21,482 nt of DNA from CAYVSF01 sp046482855 (GCA_046482855.1 JAWOEH010000011.1:1-21482); one strand, 5' to 3'; shown: positions 7,566 to 15,535, counted from the first letter of the stretch. Program-made: numbers and translations. Notes: generated by a model from the sequence alone, not told the origin.

Positions 7566-9285
7566 TGTCGCTGAGTGTAAACGAATCGATAATGGTGTTT
7601 AGCTTCGTCTCGGTGCGTGAGGCATTCTCGCCCAACAGGAAGGCTGCTTTTTGGGCTGTATTCAGATTGTCCCTCACCACATCTTTCAGCCGCTCAACCA
7701 GCTGATCTTTCTGAAAATACTCCTCAGTAAGCTGGTGCACAATGCCGCAGACAATCTTGTATTGCTGTATGGAGAAGATGCTGATATGAAAGAGCTGATC
7801 TTCCATGCGCACATCTTTTGTAAACTCTTCCAGGCCTTGTTCCAGGGCATTGGCAAAAAGTTTATAGAAAGGGGCCAATTTGGTAAGATCGGCTCCCCCC
7901 ATGCCGGGTTTTACTGAGTAGATGCGCTCGGCATCCTCGCCCAGCAATTTGGCAAAGTGTTGATTGGATTCTACTATGTGAAGGCTTTCATCCACTAGTA
8001 CTACTCCGTAAGGCATTTTCTGCAGCAATACCGTTGCTTTGTTCTGGGCTACACGTCGCATGTAGGAAACACACATGTGACGTTCGGCTTTACCCTCGAT
8101 CATGGCCATGGCAAATTGTCGGCAACTTTCATACCCACAACCGCCACAATTCAGTTCATCCTTTTCCGATAGCTTTCCCACGGTTTTTAAGGCCGACTGA
8201 ATCTCCTGTTCGGTGTAATGGTGTTGTGCAATGGAGGAAACTTTTTGGTAATCGGCAGTCAGGTCGACTTTGTTCTGTTTTTCTACGGGTTCGGGTGTTC
8301 GGTCTTGTGTATTTCGCAGGGTTTTCCACCGGCGTTCGGCCAGCGAGCTTTTCACTGACATCGCCGGACCATTTACACATCCGCCGTCACAGGCCAGCAG
8401 CTCGATAAAGATACGTTCATTTGCCTCTCCGGGTAAGTGTTCCAGTACATCGCGCACATTCTGGAGCCCCGAAAAGCTCATGAAGGCCGTGTCGGTAACC
8501 GATACATCATCCTTCATGGTGGCAATCATCCCGCCATCGATGGGGTAGTAGGCTCCCATATGGGCTTGTGCCGGCGAAAATCGGCGTTTTTTACAACGGG
8601 TTTCGGGAAGAAATTCAGGTGTAAGACCCTCTTCTTCGAGCCACTGCCGAAGTTCCGCAAAGGTGAGCGCCACATCTGTTCCCACCGGGAAATCTTCAGC
8701 TTCCTGTTTCTTGGCAATACAGGGGCCGGCAAATACTACTTTTACATGCGGCCCATAATGCTGATGTAACTCTTTTGCGTGTGCTTGCATGGGCGAATCT
8801 ATCGGTGCCAACTTGTTTGTTTGTTCCGGGAAATATTTGCAAACAAGCTGAACCACAGTTGGGCAGCACGAGGAGAGGTAAACCCCCGGAGTTTGTTTGG
8901 CCAGCCAGTGACTAGTGGCATCACTCACTTTTTCGGCTGCCAGTGCAGTTTCGGATACAGCCATAAATCCAAGCTGGTGTAATGCTTCCAGCAGCTGCGT
9001 CTGGCTGTAGTCCGTGAACTCACTCGTGTAGGAGGGGGCCAGCGACAGTACTACCTGGGTATCCTTTACCAAATAGCGCGCCGTGGATATATCATTGCGC
9101 ACTTTTTTTGCATTTACCGGGCACACTTGTACACACTTGCCGCAATAGATGCAAAATTCATGCATTATGGAGGCTCGGTGTTCTTCAATTTTTATCGCCT
9201 TTACCGGACAACGGCGAATGCATTTGTAGCAATCCTGGCAGTTGTTCTTTTCGGTATAGATGGTTTGTTGAGGTGTGGTGTTCAT
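7558..9285 (-). CDS. hydS: HydS-type sensory [FeFe] hydrogenase (group C) with C-terminal PAS
   Basis: 575 residues. Domains in order: two ferredoxin-type clusters (Cys16/19/22/26 and 45/48/51/55); an H-cluster domain with SSCCPT (138-143), AGPCIAKKQE (186-195) and LLACDGGCVNGP (296-307); a further [4Fe-4S] motif with Cys380/383/388/405 (NCGGCGYESC plus a later Cys); and a PAS domain at about 415-540. This is the group C layout known from Thermotoga maritima HydS and Ruminococcus albus HydS, proposed to sense H2 or redox state rather than produce H2 in bulk. The Met of the group A MPCxxK motif is replaced by Gly. Both cysteines of the first motif are kept, so turnover is not excluded. It follows the [2Fe-2S] gene after 12 bases and overlaps the phosphatase. 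The phosphatase linkage fits the PP2C-associated group C subtype. Confidence 0.93.
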   Translation of the reverse strand: MNTTPQQTIYTEKNNCQDCYKCIRRCPVKAIKIEEHRASIMHEFCIYCGKCVQVCPVNAKKVRNDISTARYLVKDTQVVLSLAPSYTSEFTDYSQTQLLEALHQLGFMAVSETALAAEKVSDATSHWLAKQTPGVYLSSCCPTVVQLVCKYFPEQTNKLAPIDSPMQAHAKELHQHYGPHVKVVFAGPCIAKKQEAEDFPVGTDVALTFAELRQWLEEEGLTPEFLPETRCKKRRFSPAQAHMGAYYPIDGGMIATMKDDVSVTDTAFMSFSGLQNVRDVLEHLPGEANERIFIELLACDGGCVNGPAMSVKSSLAERRWKTLRNTQDRTPEPVEKQNKVDLTADYQKVSSIAQHHYTEQEIQSALKTVGKLSEKDELNCGGCGYESCRQFAMAMIEGKAERHMCVSYMRRVAQNKATVLLQKMPYGVVLVDESLHIVESNQHFAKLLGEDAERIYSVKPGMGGADLTKLAPFYKLFANALEQGLEEFTKDVRMEDQLFHISIFSIQQYKIVCGIVHQLTEEYFQKDQLVERLKDVVRDNLNTAQKAAFLLGENASRTETKLNTIIDSFTLSDNG

Positions 9286-9297
9286 TGTTGTGGGACT

Positions 9298-9555
9298 TTA
9301 GGATGTTACAGGAAAAAAGTATCGCTCCAAAATTTTAAGGGCTTTTTGTTCATCGATCTCCTCATAGCGTTTGTCTTCCAATCGCATGATGGGTCCGTTT
9401 GAACAGTTGCCTGAGCAGAGTTGTCCGCGAAAATCAACCTGATCTTTCAGGTTATGTTCTTTCAGGTACTCCTTAATAACTTCCAAAACATGTTGGTTGC
9501 CACGGCTATAGCACGAGCTCCCTAAACACAATATGAGCTTAGTCTTCTTGGTCAT
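9298..9555 (-). CDS. Thioredoxin-like [2Fe-2S] protein preceding HydS
   Basis: 85 residues from ATG 9555. I chose this start because the product then has the normal family length and begins just before the first strand (KLILCLGSSC). An upstream in-frame ATG at 9609 lies inside the palindromic structure at 9585-9663. Cluster ligands: Cys10-x4-Cys15 and Cys47-x3-Cys51 (CSGNC). It is a paralogue-like counterpart of the protein at 6084-6356 but distinct in sequence. It lies 12 bases upstream of hydS, so it probably delivers electrons to, or takes them from, the sensory hydrogenase. Such small genes are usual in HydS loci. No signal peptide. Confidence 0.87.
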   Translation of the reverse strand: MTKKTKLILCLGSSCYSRGNQHVLEVIKEYLKEHNLKDQVDFRGQLCSGNCSNGPIMRLEDKRYEEIDEQKALKILERYFFPVTS

Positions 9556-9584
9556 AACAAGATGATTTATTGATGAAAGTAAAG

Positions 9585-9663
9585 GGCTCCTGCGGCTTTC
9601 TGTGGGCATCCCGATGGATGCCCGGGTAACCTTTTATGGCTGTTGTGCGGCGCCGCAGGAGCC
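9585..9663. repeat. Nested palindrome (cruciform-like) between nfnAB and the hyd genes
   Basis: GGCTCCTGCGGC (9585-9596) pairs perfectly with GCCGCAGGAGCC (9652-9663). Inside it a second hairpin forms from GGGCATCC (9604-9611) and GGATGCCC (9616-9623). There is no U-tract at the minus-strand exit, so this is not a standard terminator. It fills much of the 128-base gap between nfnAB and the [2Fe-2S] gene and may attenuate, process or stabilise mRNA. Confidence 0.65.
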
Positions 9664-9683
9664 TCATCACAACGATTGATTTG

Positions 9684-11975
9684 CTAAACAGCCGACACAG
9701 ATTGTTTCTGTGTTATATATTGGTCAATTGCTTTGGCGGCTTTTTTTCCGGCCCCCATAGCCAGGATTACTGTTGCTGCACCTGTTACGGCATCACCTCC
9801 GGCAAATACGCCTTCGCGCGAAGTGGCTCCGGTCTCTTCCGAGGCCTCAATACAGTGCCATTTGTTTGTTTTTAAGTTGTTTGTTGTGCTGTAAATCAAT
9901 GGGTTGGGGTTGGTTCCCAGCGACATGATAACGGCATCGACACTTACATAAAATTCGCTACCCGGTATGGGTTGCGGACGGCGCCGACCTGAGTCATCGG
10001 CTTCGCCGAGCTCCATCCGGATACATTTAACATCACGTACCCATCCCTCTTTATCGCCGATAATCTCTACCGGATTGGCTAGTGTTAGGAATTCTATGCC
10101 CTCCTCTTTTGCATGTTCTACTTCTTCGGCGCGGGCGGGTAACTCCTCAAGGCTACGGCGATAGATAACTACTACTTCCGACCCCAGGCGCAAGGCTGTT
10201 CGGGCAGCATCCATGGCCACATTGCCTCCGCCTACCACAGCTACTCGCTTAGCCCTGCTGATAGGTGTATCATAATCCTGGCGATAGGCCTTCATCAGGT
10301 TGTTACGTGTAAGAAATTCGTTTGCTGAGAAAACTCCGTTGAGGTTTTCGCCGGGGATGTGCATGAATTTAGGCAACCCAGCACCCGAACCAATAAATAT
10401 TGCTTCAAATCCCTTTTTATCGAGAAGATCATCCACTGTATTGGTCTTTCCAATTACATAGTTGGTCACGATCTTTACGCCTATTTTTTTCAAGTTTTCA
10501 ATTTCATACTTTACTACCTCTTCCTTGGGCAGCCGGAATTCCGGAATTCCATACTCCAATACTCCTCCGGGGGTTTGGAGTGCTTCAAAAATGGTAACTG
10601 TGTAGCCCATGCGCGCTAAATCGCCGGCACAGGTAAGGCCTGCTGGTCCCGAACCAATCACGGCTACTTCTTTTTGGTTTGGTATAGCCTTATTGGATGG
10701 AAGGTAGTTGTGTGCTTTTGCCCAATCGGCTGTAAAGCGTTCCAGTTTGCCGATGGCTATGGCGTCGCCTTTTCTGCCTAGTACACATTTCCCTTCGCAC
10801 TGGCTCTCCTGTGGGCAAACACGACCGCATACTGCTGGCAGTGCCGATTGCTCAGCGATGATGTCAGCTGCCGAGGCGAAATCGCGCTTCTTTATGGCAC
10901 GGATAAATCGTGGGATGTCGATGGAAACAGGACATCCTGCAACGCAGGCCGGCTTTTTACACTCCAGGCATCGCATGGCTTCGGCTACTGCTTCTTCCTC
11001 GTTGTAGCCCAAACATACTTCCTCAAAATTCTGGCTGCGCTCCACAGGATCCTGATTGCGAACCGGAATACGGGTGAAGCGATCTTTGGCCTCAATTTTT
11101 TCGGTATTTACAGCTGCATCGAGCCTGCATGTGTGGGGTGTTTCCTTTTTTTCTTCTTGTTCTTCTTTCTTAAAGGCATGCTGGCGGCGCATGGCCTCTT
11201 CAAAATCCACCTTATGGGCATCAAATTCGGGTCCATCAACACAAGTAAATTTTGTTTCGCCTCCTACAGAAACCCTACATGCACCACACATGCCGGTTCC
11301 ATCAATCATCATGGAGTTCAGACTGGCAATGGTTGGAATTCCCAGCGTCCTGGTCATAGCCGATACAAACTTCATCATGATCATGGGACCGATGGTGATA
11401 ACTTCATCGTAGTGTTTTCCCTGTTTTCTGACCAGATGTTCCAGTTGCTGGGTAACATTGCCATGGAATCCTTCAGAGCCATCGTCGGTGGTAATATAAA
11501 GATCTTTGGTTACTTTTTTAAAGGGTTCTTTCATGATGACAAACGCTTGCGAACGGGCTCCTATAATGGCGTCGGCCTCAATGCCCTGGCTTTTTAACCA
11601 CTTTAATTGCGGATATACAGGGGCTGCGCCCACGCCTCCGGCAATGAACAGAAAACGCTTGTTCTTTAACTCTTCCAATGGCTGATGAATAAACTCGCTC
11701 TCTCTTCCTAAAGGGCCAACAAAATCGTGGTACGATTCTCCGGGCTCAAAAGCAACCAGTTTCCTGGTAGATCGGCCAATGGCTTGGATAACGACGCTCA
11801 CTGTTCCTTCTTCTGCATGGTAGTCGCAAATAGTTAAAGGAATACGTTCGCCTTTGGTGTCGCCAATAACGATTACAAATTGTCCGGGTTTCGCTGCTTT
11901 GGCTACTTCCGGAGCCATGACCCGCATTTGGTAAATTTGCGGAGCCAACTGCTGTTTGTCAATAATTCTAAACAT
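9684..11975 (-). CDS. nfnAB: NfnAB-type fusion: ferredoxin-NADP+ reductase/NADPH-dependent oxidoreductase
   Basis: 763-residue fusion of the two subunits of the NADH-dependent ferredoxin:NADP+ oxidoreductase (also annotated DHOD electron-transfer subunit plus glutamate synthase small chain). Residues 1-275 are NfnA-like: FAD-binding RIPLT (44-48), nucleotide-binding AGGVGAAP (112-119) and a [2Fe-2S] site with Cys230, 233 and 245 (CGAC...C). A charged linker (about 268-280) leads to the NfnB-like part: two [4Fe-4S] sites with Cys336/339/344/348 and Cys383/387/393/397, the FAD motif GSGPAGL (441-447), and a second dinucleotide motif VVGGGNVAMDAA near 600. The bifurcating reaction couples NADH and ferredoxin to NADP+, fitting fermentation. 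The fused form is common in Bacteroidota. It follows the alcohol dehydrogenase after a 67-base gap holding a hairpin. No separate promoter is evident. Confidence 0.9.
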   Translation of the reverse strand: MFRIIDKQQLAPQIYQMRVMAPEVAKAAKPGQFVIVIGDTKGERIPLTICDYHAEEGTVSVVIQAIGRSTRKLVAFEPGESYHDFVGPLGRESEFIHQPLEELKNKRFLFIAGGVGAAPVYPQLKWLKSQGIEADAIIGARSQAFVIMKEPFKKVTKDLYITTDDGSEGFHGNVTQQLEHLVRKQGKHYDEVITIGPMIMMKFVSAMTRTLGIPTIASLNSMMIDGTGMCGACRVSVGGETKFTCVDGPEFDAHKVDFEEAMRRQHAFKKEEQEEKKETPHTCRLDAAVNTEKIEAKDRFTRIPVRNQDPVERSQNFEEVCLGYNEEEAVAEAMRCLECKKPACVAGCPVSIDIPRFIRAIKKRDFASAADIIAEQSALPAVCGRVCPQESQCEGKCVLGRKGDAIAIGKLERFTADWAKAHNYLPSNKAIPNQKEVAVIGSGPAGLTCAGDLARMGYTVTIFEALQTPGGVLEYGIPEFRLPKEEVVKYEIENLKKIGVKIVTNYVIGKTNTVDDLLDKKGFEAIFIGSGAGLPKFMHIPGENLNGVFSANEFLTRNNLMKAYRQDYDTPISRAKRVAVVGGGNVAMDAARTALRLGSEVVVIYRRSLEELPARAEEVEHAKEEGIEFLTLANPVEIIGDKEGWVRDVKCIRMELGEADDSGRRRPQPIPGSEFYVSVDAVIMSLGTNPNPLIYSTTNNLKTNKWHCIEASEETGATSREGVFAGGDAVTGAATVILAMGAGKKAAKAIDQYITQKQSVSAV

Positions 11976-11993
11976 TTCGTTCTTTCATTTTAA

Positions 11994-12032
11994 AGAACAG
12001 GCAGGCGGGTATGGCGGTTGCCTGCCTGTTCT
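11994..12032 (-). terminator. 13-bp hairpin between alcohol dehydrogenase and nfnAB
   Basis: AGAACAGGCAGGC (11994-12006) and GCCTGCCTGTTCT (12020-12032) pair perfectly around a 13-base loop. On the minus strand it begins about 10 bases after the dehydrogenase stop and is followed by TTTAAAATG, a weak U-tract. It may partly end the dehydrogenase transcript or act as an intercistronic stabiliser. Confidence 0.6.
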
Positions 12033-12042
12033 GGACTTATAC

Positions 12043-13209
12043 TTAAAAATCTACTTCGGTGCCATAGTATGCAGCTGTGAAGAGTTTTTCCAGTTCCTTG
12101 GCCGACGTTTCGCGTGGGTTACTAAAGGTGCAGGCATCATTTGCTGCATTTGTCGCGATTGTCTTTACTTTGGCTTTGAACTTCTCTTCATCTATTCCAT
12201 ACTCCTTGAGTGTAGCAGGAATTTGGAGTTGTTTATTCAGCTCTTTTATATAATTTATGTAAGCATCACAAAGATCCTTATCTGAACTTCCTTCCAGACC
12301 TATGTATCGGGCTATTTCGGCGTATTGGGCTTCGGCATTCTTTCGGTTAAATTCGATGATGTAAGGCAAATAGATACCATTGGCACAACCGTGTGGGATA
12401 CCAAATAGGGCACCGGTTTTATGGGCCATACTATGACATATGCCGAGCAATGCATTGGAAAAGGCCATCCCTGCCAAACATTGGGCAATATGCATTTTAT
12501 CGCGGGCAAGTTCATCCCCTTCATAAGAAGCCGGAAGATACTCTTTTACCATCTTTATTGCCTGTAATGCCAAAGGATTGGATAAATCTGAAGCCTGGCT
12601 TGCTGTAATAGCCTCGGTAGCGTGAGTTAATGCGTCAATACCGGTGTGCGCGGTAAGTTTTTGTGGCATTTTGTAGGCAATTTCCGGATCCAGAATGGCT
12701 ATATCGGGCGTGATTTCGAAATCGGCCAATGGGTATTTTATTCCTTCGCTGTAGTCGGTAATTACGCTAAAGGCTGTTACTTCGGTAGCGGTGCCGCTGG
12801 TTGATGGAATGGCTACGAAGCGTGCTTTATTGCGCAGTGGAGGGATGTTAAAGGGTTTGGCGATATCCTCGAATTTAGCTTCCGGATGTTCGTAAAATAC
12901 CCACATGGCTTTGGCTGCATCTATCGGTGAACCGCCACCAATGGAGACGATCCAATCGGGCTGGAAAGCTTGCATCTCTTTGGCTCCTTTCATTACAGTC
13001 TCTACCGATGGATCGGGTTCTACTCCCTCAATTACCTGGGTTTCCATCCCGGCCTCCTGGAGGAGTTTGGTTACTTTTTCTAAAAATCCAAATCGTTGCA
13101 TTGAGCTGCCACCAACTACTATTGTGGCACGGTTGCCTTTTAAGGTTTTTAAAACTTCCATGGAACCTTTGCCATGATATAAATCGCGAGGTAATGTAAA
13201 TCGTTCCAT
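12043..13209 (-). CDS. Iron-containing (group III) alcohol dehydrogenase
   Basis: 388-residue cytoplasmic enzyme that interconverts alcohols and aldehydes with NAD(P)H. The family signatures are complete: cofactor-binding GGGSPIDAAKAM (91-102), PSTSGTATEVT (135-145), and the metal site Asp192, His196 (GIDALTHATEA), His259 (CHSMAH) and His273 (GIPHGCANG). Length is normal. The substrate (ethanol, butanol, diol or lactaldehyde) cannot be told from sequence. It lies downstream of a sigma-54 activator gene with a 397-base gap that holds a -24/-12-like site about 50 bases upstream of the ATG. Its neighbours suggest a role as an electron sink in fermentation, paired with nfnAB and hydrogenases. There is no fused aldehyde dehydrogenase domain, so it is not AdhE. 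Confidence 0.93.
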   Translation of the reverse strand: MERFTLPRDLYHGKGSMEVLKTLKGNRATIVVGGSSMQRFGFLEKVTKLLQEAGMETQVIEGVEPDPSVETVMKGAKEMQAFQPDWIVSIGGGSPIDAAKAMWVFYEHPEAKFEDIAKPFNIPPLRNKARFVAIPSTSGTATEVTAFSVITDYSEGIKYPLADFEITPDIAILDPEIAYKMPQKLTAHTGIDALTHATEAITASQASDLSNPLALQAIKMVKEYLPASYEGDELARDKMHIAQCLAGMAFSNALLGICHSMAHKTGALFGIPHGCANGIYLPYIIEFNRKNAEAQYAEIARYIGLEGSSDKDLCDAYINYIKELNKQLQIPATLKEYGIDEEKFKAKVKTIATNAANDACTFSNPRETSAKELEKLFTAAYYGTEVDF

Positions 13210-13257
13210 AATACACGTATTGTTTTAATGTGATACTTATTTGTTTGACCTGACTAT

Positions 13258-13274
13258 ATCAATTGCTTTGCCAA
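13258..13274 (-). promoter_or_regulatory. Candidate sigma-54 promoter for the alcohol dehydrogenase
   Basis: Minus strand TTGGCA (13269-13274), 6 bases, then TTGAT (13258-13262). The -24 half is a full match to YTGGCA and the spacing is correct; the -12 half reads TTGAT instead of TTGCW. Transcription would start near 13247, giving a leader of about 38 bases. The presence of a sigma-54 activator gene next door supports it. Confidence 0.45.
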
Positions 13275-13362
13275 ACAATATAAGTGATTGTTATGAAGTG
13301 TATTATGAGGATTGTTCTTCTTGACTTCCAAATCTTGTGATCGTTTCCTGAACAGCTTGCCT

Positions 13363-13380
13363 AATTGAATGTGTTCAATT
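13363..13380. promoter_or_regulatory. Palindrome, candidate activator-binding site
   Basis: AATTGAA and TTCAATT form a perfect 7-base inverted repeat around TGTG, about 95 bases upstream of the -24/-12-like site. That spacing suits an upstream activator sequence for a Fis-type sigma-54 activator. Only one clear copy is seen, so this is a guess from position and symmetry. Confidence 0.3.
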
Positions 13381-13606
13381 TTGGAACGGTGTATTAATTT
13401 GGGGCATATATGTGTATGACGATTATATTGATATTCTTCCTTGTGTTGAAGAGCATAAGGAAGCAGGAACGCATCTCTTTCTTTGTTGATATACTGATAC
13501 AATTCGGACATAACTTGCATTCTTTTTTGCAAATATATTAAAATATCTATGTATTTAGATGTTGTAATTGGTGAGATTTGCGTCTCTGTGTATAACTTAT
13601 TGATGG

Positions 13607-15535
13607 CTAGTCTTTAGGACTGTAGTGCTTGGGGTCTATCCCGTACTTTTTAAGCTTAGTATAAAGGGTGTTACGACCAACTTTCAGTCGTTTAGCCATC
13701 TGACTGATATTGCCCTCGAAGGCTTTGAGTGCATATTTTATAGCCTCCTTTTCGACCTCTTCTAATGATTGGATTTCGTGATAGGCAGGTTTTGCGTTTT
13801 GGTTTTCAGGGGCGCTTCCCACCGGCGTGACCGAATAGGGAGGAGTGTCAGAAAAGGAAGGGTCTCCGCCCAGATTTACCAGTTTTTCTACGTAATTTTC
13901 CAGTTCCCGTACATTTCCGGGCCAATCGTAATGGGTCATTTTCTCGATAATTTGCCGGGTAAGCTCAGGTACAGGTTTATTTAGTTTTGCTCCTTTCTGG
14001 GCAATGAAGTGGCGTGCCAAAGGAACTACGTCCTCAATACGATCTTTTAGTGAAGGGATATGCAAGGGAATAACATTTAACCGGTAAAAAAGATCGAGAC
14101 GGAATTTGCCGGAATCAATTTCCTTTTGTAAATTCTTATTTGTAGCAGCAATAACGCGTACATCAATTCGCACGCTGTTTTGCCCGCCCAGGCGGGTAAG
14201 GGAACCTTCCTGAAGCACACGCAATAATTTCACTTGCATATCCATGGGCATTTCGCCAATTTCATCAAGAAAAATGGTGCCTTCGTTGGCCAGTTCGAAT
14301 TTTCCGGGACGCCCGCCTTTTTTTGCGCCTGTAAAAGCTCCCTCTTCGTATCCAAAAATCTCGCTCTCGATGAGGGTGGGGGAGATGGCTCCGCAATTTA
14401 CCGCTACAAAGGCGGCGTCGCGCCGTTCGCTGCTATTATGAATGGCCTGCGCAAATACCTCTTTACCTGTACCGCTGTCGCCGGTGATTAAGACGGTACT
14501 GGGGCTGGTGGCTACATTTTTGGCGTAGGTAATCAGCTGCTCCATCTTAGGGCTGCGGGTAATTATATCGCTAAATGCGTGGTGTGCATGCAGTCCCGAG
14601 TATTTTTTTACCAGGTTTAACATGCGGCTTAAGGGTCGGAAGGAAATAAGGTAACCCAAAATTTCGCTCTGTTCGTTCTTGATAAGATAGGCGTTAAAAA
14701 GGAACCGCTCGGCCACCTCTTTAAGGGCAAAACTGCTATCTTGATCCAGAAAGTTGAGTTCATTCAGAATGATGCGCTTGATCTTTTTCCAGTCGGGTAA
14801 GAGGGTTTCAATGGGTTTTTCTACCAGTTCTTTTCGGCGGATGTTAATGATGCGGCAGGCCGTATTGTTGACCCACTGAATTTCGTCATTCATGTCGATG
14901 GCAAATACGCCGTATGCCAGGTTGTTCATCATGGCCCAGGCATAATTGTTTGAAGCCCTCAGCTCGCGCTGAACACGGTTGCTTAATAGCTTGTTTTCGA
15001 TGGCATCAACACCGGCCATTACTAAACCCAGGGTGTGAGGATGGACATTCTCCGCTTTTCCGGTTAGGTTGAGTGTGCCAATGATGGTTCCATTGTAATG
15101 AATAGGTGCGGCAGAGCAAGTCCATTGGTGATAAACAGAAATAAAGTGTTCGGTGGCAGTTATTTGTACTGCGGCATCTTCGCTAATGGCCGTTCCCATG
15201 GCATTGGTGCCAATACTCTGCTCGCTCATAAAGGCGCCGGCTACCATATTCAAATCACGGGCAGCATTCAGGGTTTGTTTGCCCCCTTTTACCGACAGGA
15301 TGCAACCTTCGTTGTCGGTAAGCACTACGATGAAGCCTGTAGGTTCAAGGGTCTCCATAAGTTGCTCCATAATGGGCTGAGCCACATTCATCAACTCCTT
15401 ATTGCGCTCCATGTACTGTTCCAATGCACTACCCTGAAGTATATGTTTGGGAAATTTCCGTTCAGGAGCGATGCCGAAAGCCTTGCTACGATCGTGCGAC
15501 CGCTTAATGATGAAATCTTTTTTCTGTATGTCCAT
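13607..15535 (-). CDS. Sigma-54-dependent activator, GAF-PAS-AAA+-Fis (AcoR/AdhR-like)
   Basis: About 642 residues from ATG 15535. This start places a -7 box (15566-15573) about 30 bases upstream; an earlier ATG at 15583 would lie upstream of that box. The GAF domain (about 55-185) contains SIGTNAMGTA and YHQWTCSAAPIH, typical of AcoR-type regulators. A PAS domain follows (about 195-300). The AAA+ domain has Walker A GDSGTGKE (352-359), the sigma-54 contact loop GAFTGA (399-404) and Walker B TIFLDEIGEM (420-429). A Fis helix-turn-helix (NISQMAKRLKVGRNTLYTKL, about 609-628) ends it. It remodels sigma-54 RNA polymerase at promoters in response to a ligand sensed by GAF or PAS. The adjacent alcohol dehydrogenase is the likely target, as for AdhR in Clostridium beijerinckii; the ligand is unknown. 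Confidence 0.92.
   Translation of the reverse strand: MDIQKKDFIIKRSHDRSKAFGIAPERKFPKHILQGSALEQYMERNKELMNVAQPIMEQLMETLEPTGFIVVLTDNEGCILSVKGGKQTLNAARDLNMVAGAFMSEQSIGTNAMGTAISEDAAVQITATEHFISVYHQWTCSAAPIHYNGTIIGTLNLTGKAENVHPHTLGLVMAGVDAIENKLLSNRVQRELRASNNYAWAMMNNLAYGVFAIDMNDEIQWVNNTACRIINIRRKELVEKPIETLLPDWKKIKRIILNELNFLDQDSSFALKEVAERFLFNAYLIKNEQSEILGYLISFRPLSRMLNLVKKYSGLHAHHAFSDIITRSPKMEQLITYAKNVATSPSTVLITGDSGTGKEVFAQAIHNSSERRDAAFVAVNCGAISPTLIESEIFGYEEGAFTGAKKGGRPGKFELANEGTIFLDEIGEMPMDMQVKLLRVLQEGSLTRLGGQNSVRIDVRVIAATNKNLQKEIDSGKFRLDLFYRLNVIPLHIPSLKDRIEDVVPLARHFIAQKGAKLNKPVPELTRQIIEKMTHYDWPGNVRELENYVEKLVNLGGDPSFSDTPPYSVTPVGSAPENQNAKPAYHEIQSLEEVEKEAIKYALKAFEGNISQMAKRLKVGRNTLYTKLKKYGIDPKHYSPKD

Larger units (their letters stand above)
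13210..13606. other. Intergenic region between sigma-54 activator and alcohol dehydrogenase
   Basis: 397 bases holding the candidate -24/-12 element and palindrome listed separately. A minus-strand TATATTTG (13530-13537) matches the Bacteroidota -7 box but has no TTG at the expected distance. A 92-codon open frame (13254-13532, minus) starts at ATG 13532 and ends over the -24/-12 site. It has no recognisable family and is His- and Lys-rich, so I do not call it a gene; a leader transcript is also possible. Confidence 0.5.

Noticed and set aside
4682..9285. A trimeric bifurcating HydABC hydrogenase
   Set aside because: No NuoF-like flavin (HydB) subunit is present, and the two hydrogenases are of monomeric and sensory types.
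10848..11597. Plus-strand open frame of 249 codons
   Set aside because: Antisense to nfnAB; no domain visible.
9684..11975. Separate dihydroorotate dehydrogenase and glutamate synthase genes broken by a frameshift
   Set aside because: The reading frame is continuous and the fused form is a known architecture; there is no pyrD or large GltB partner here.
13254..13532. Minus-strand frame of 92 codons between the sigma-54 activator and the dehydrogenase
   Set aside because: No recognisable domain, it covers the candidate sigma-54 promoter, and its ATG lies inside a TATATTTG box; a leader or chance frame is more likely, though a small protein is not excluded.
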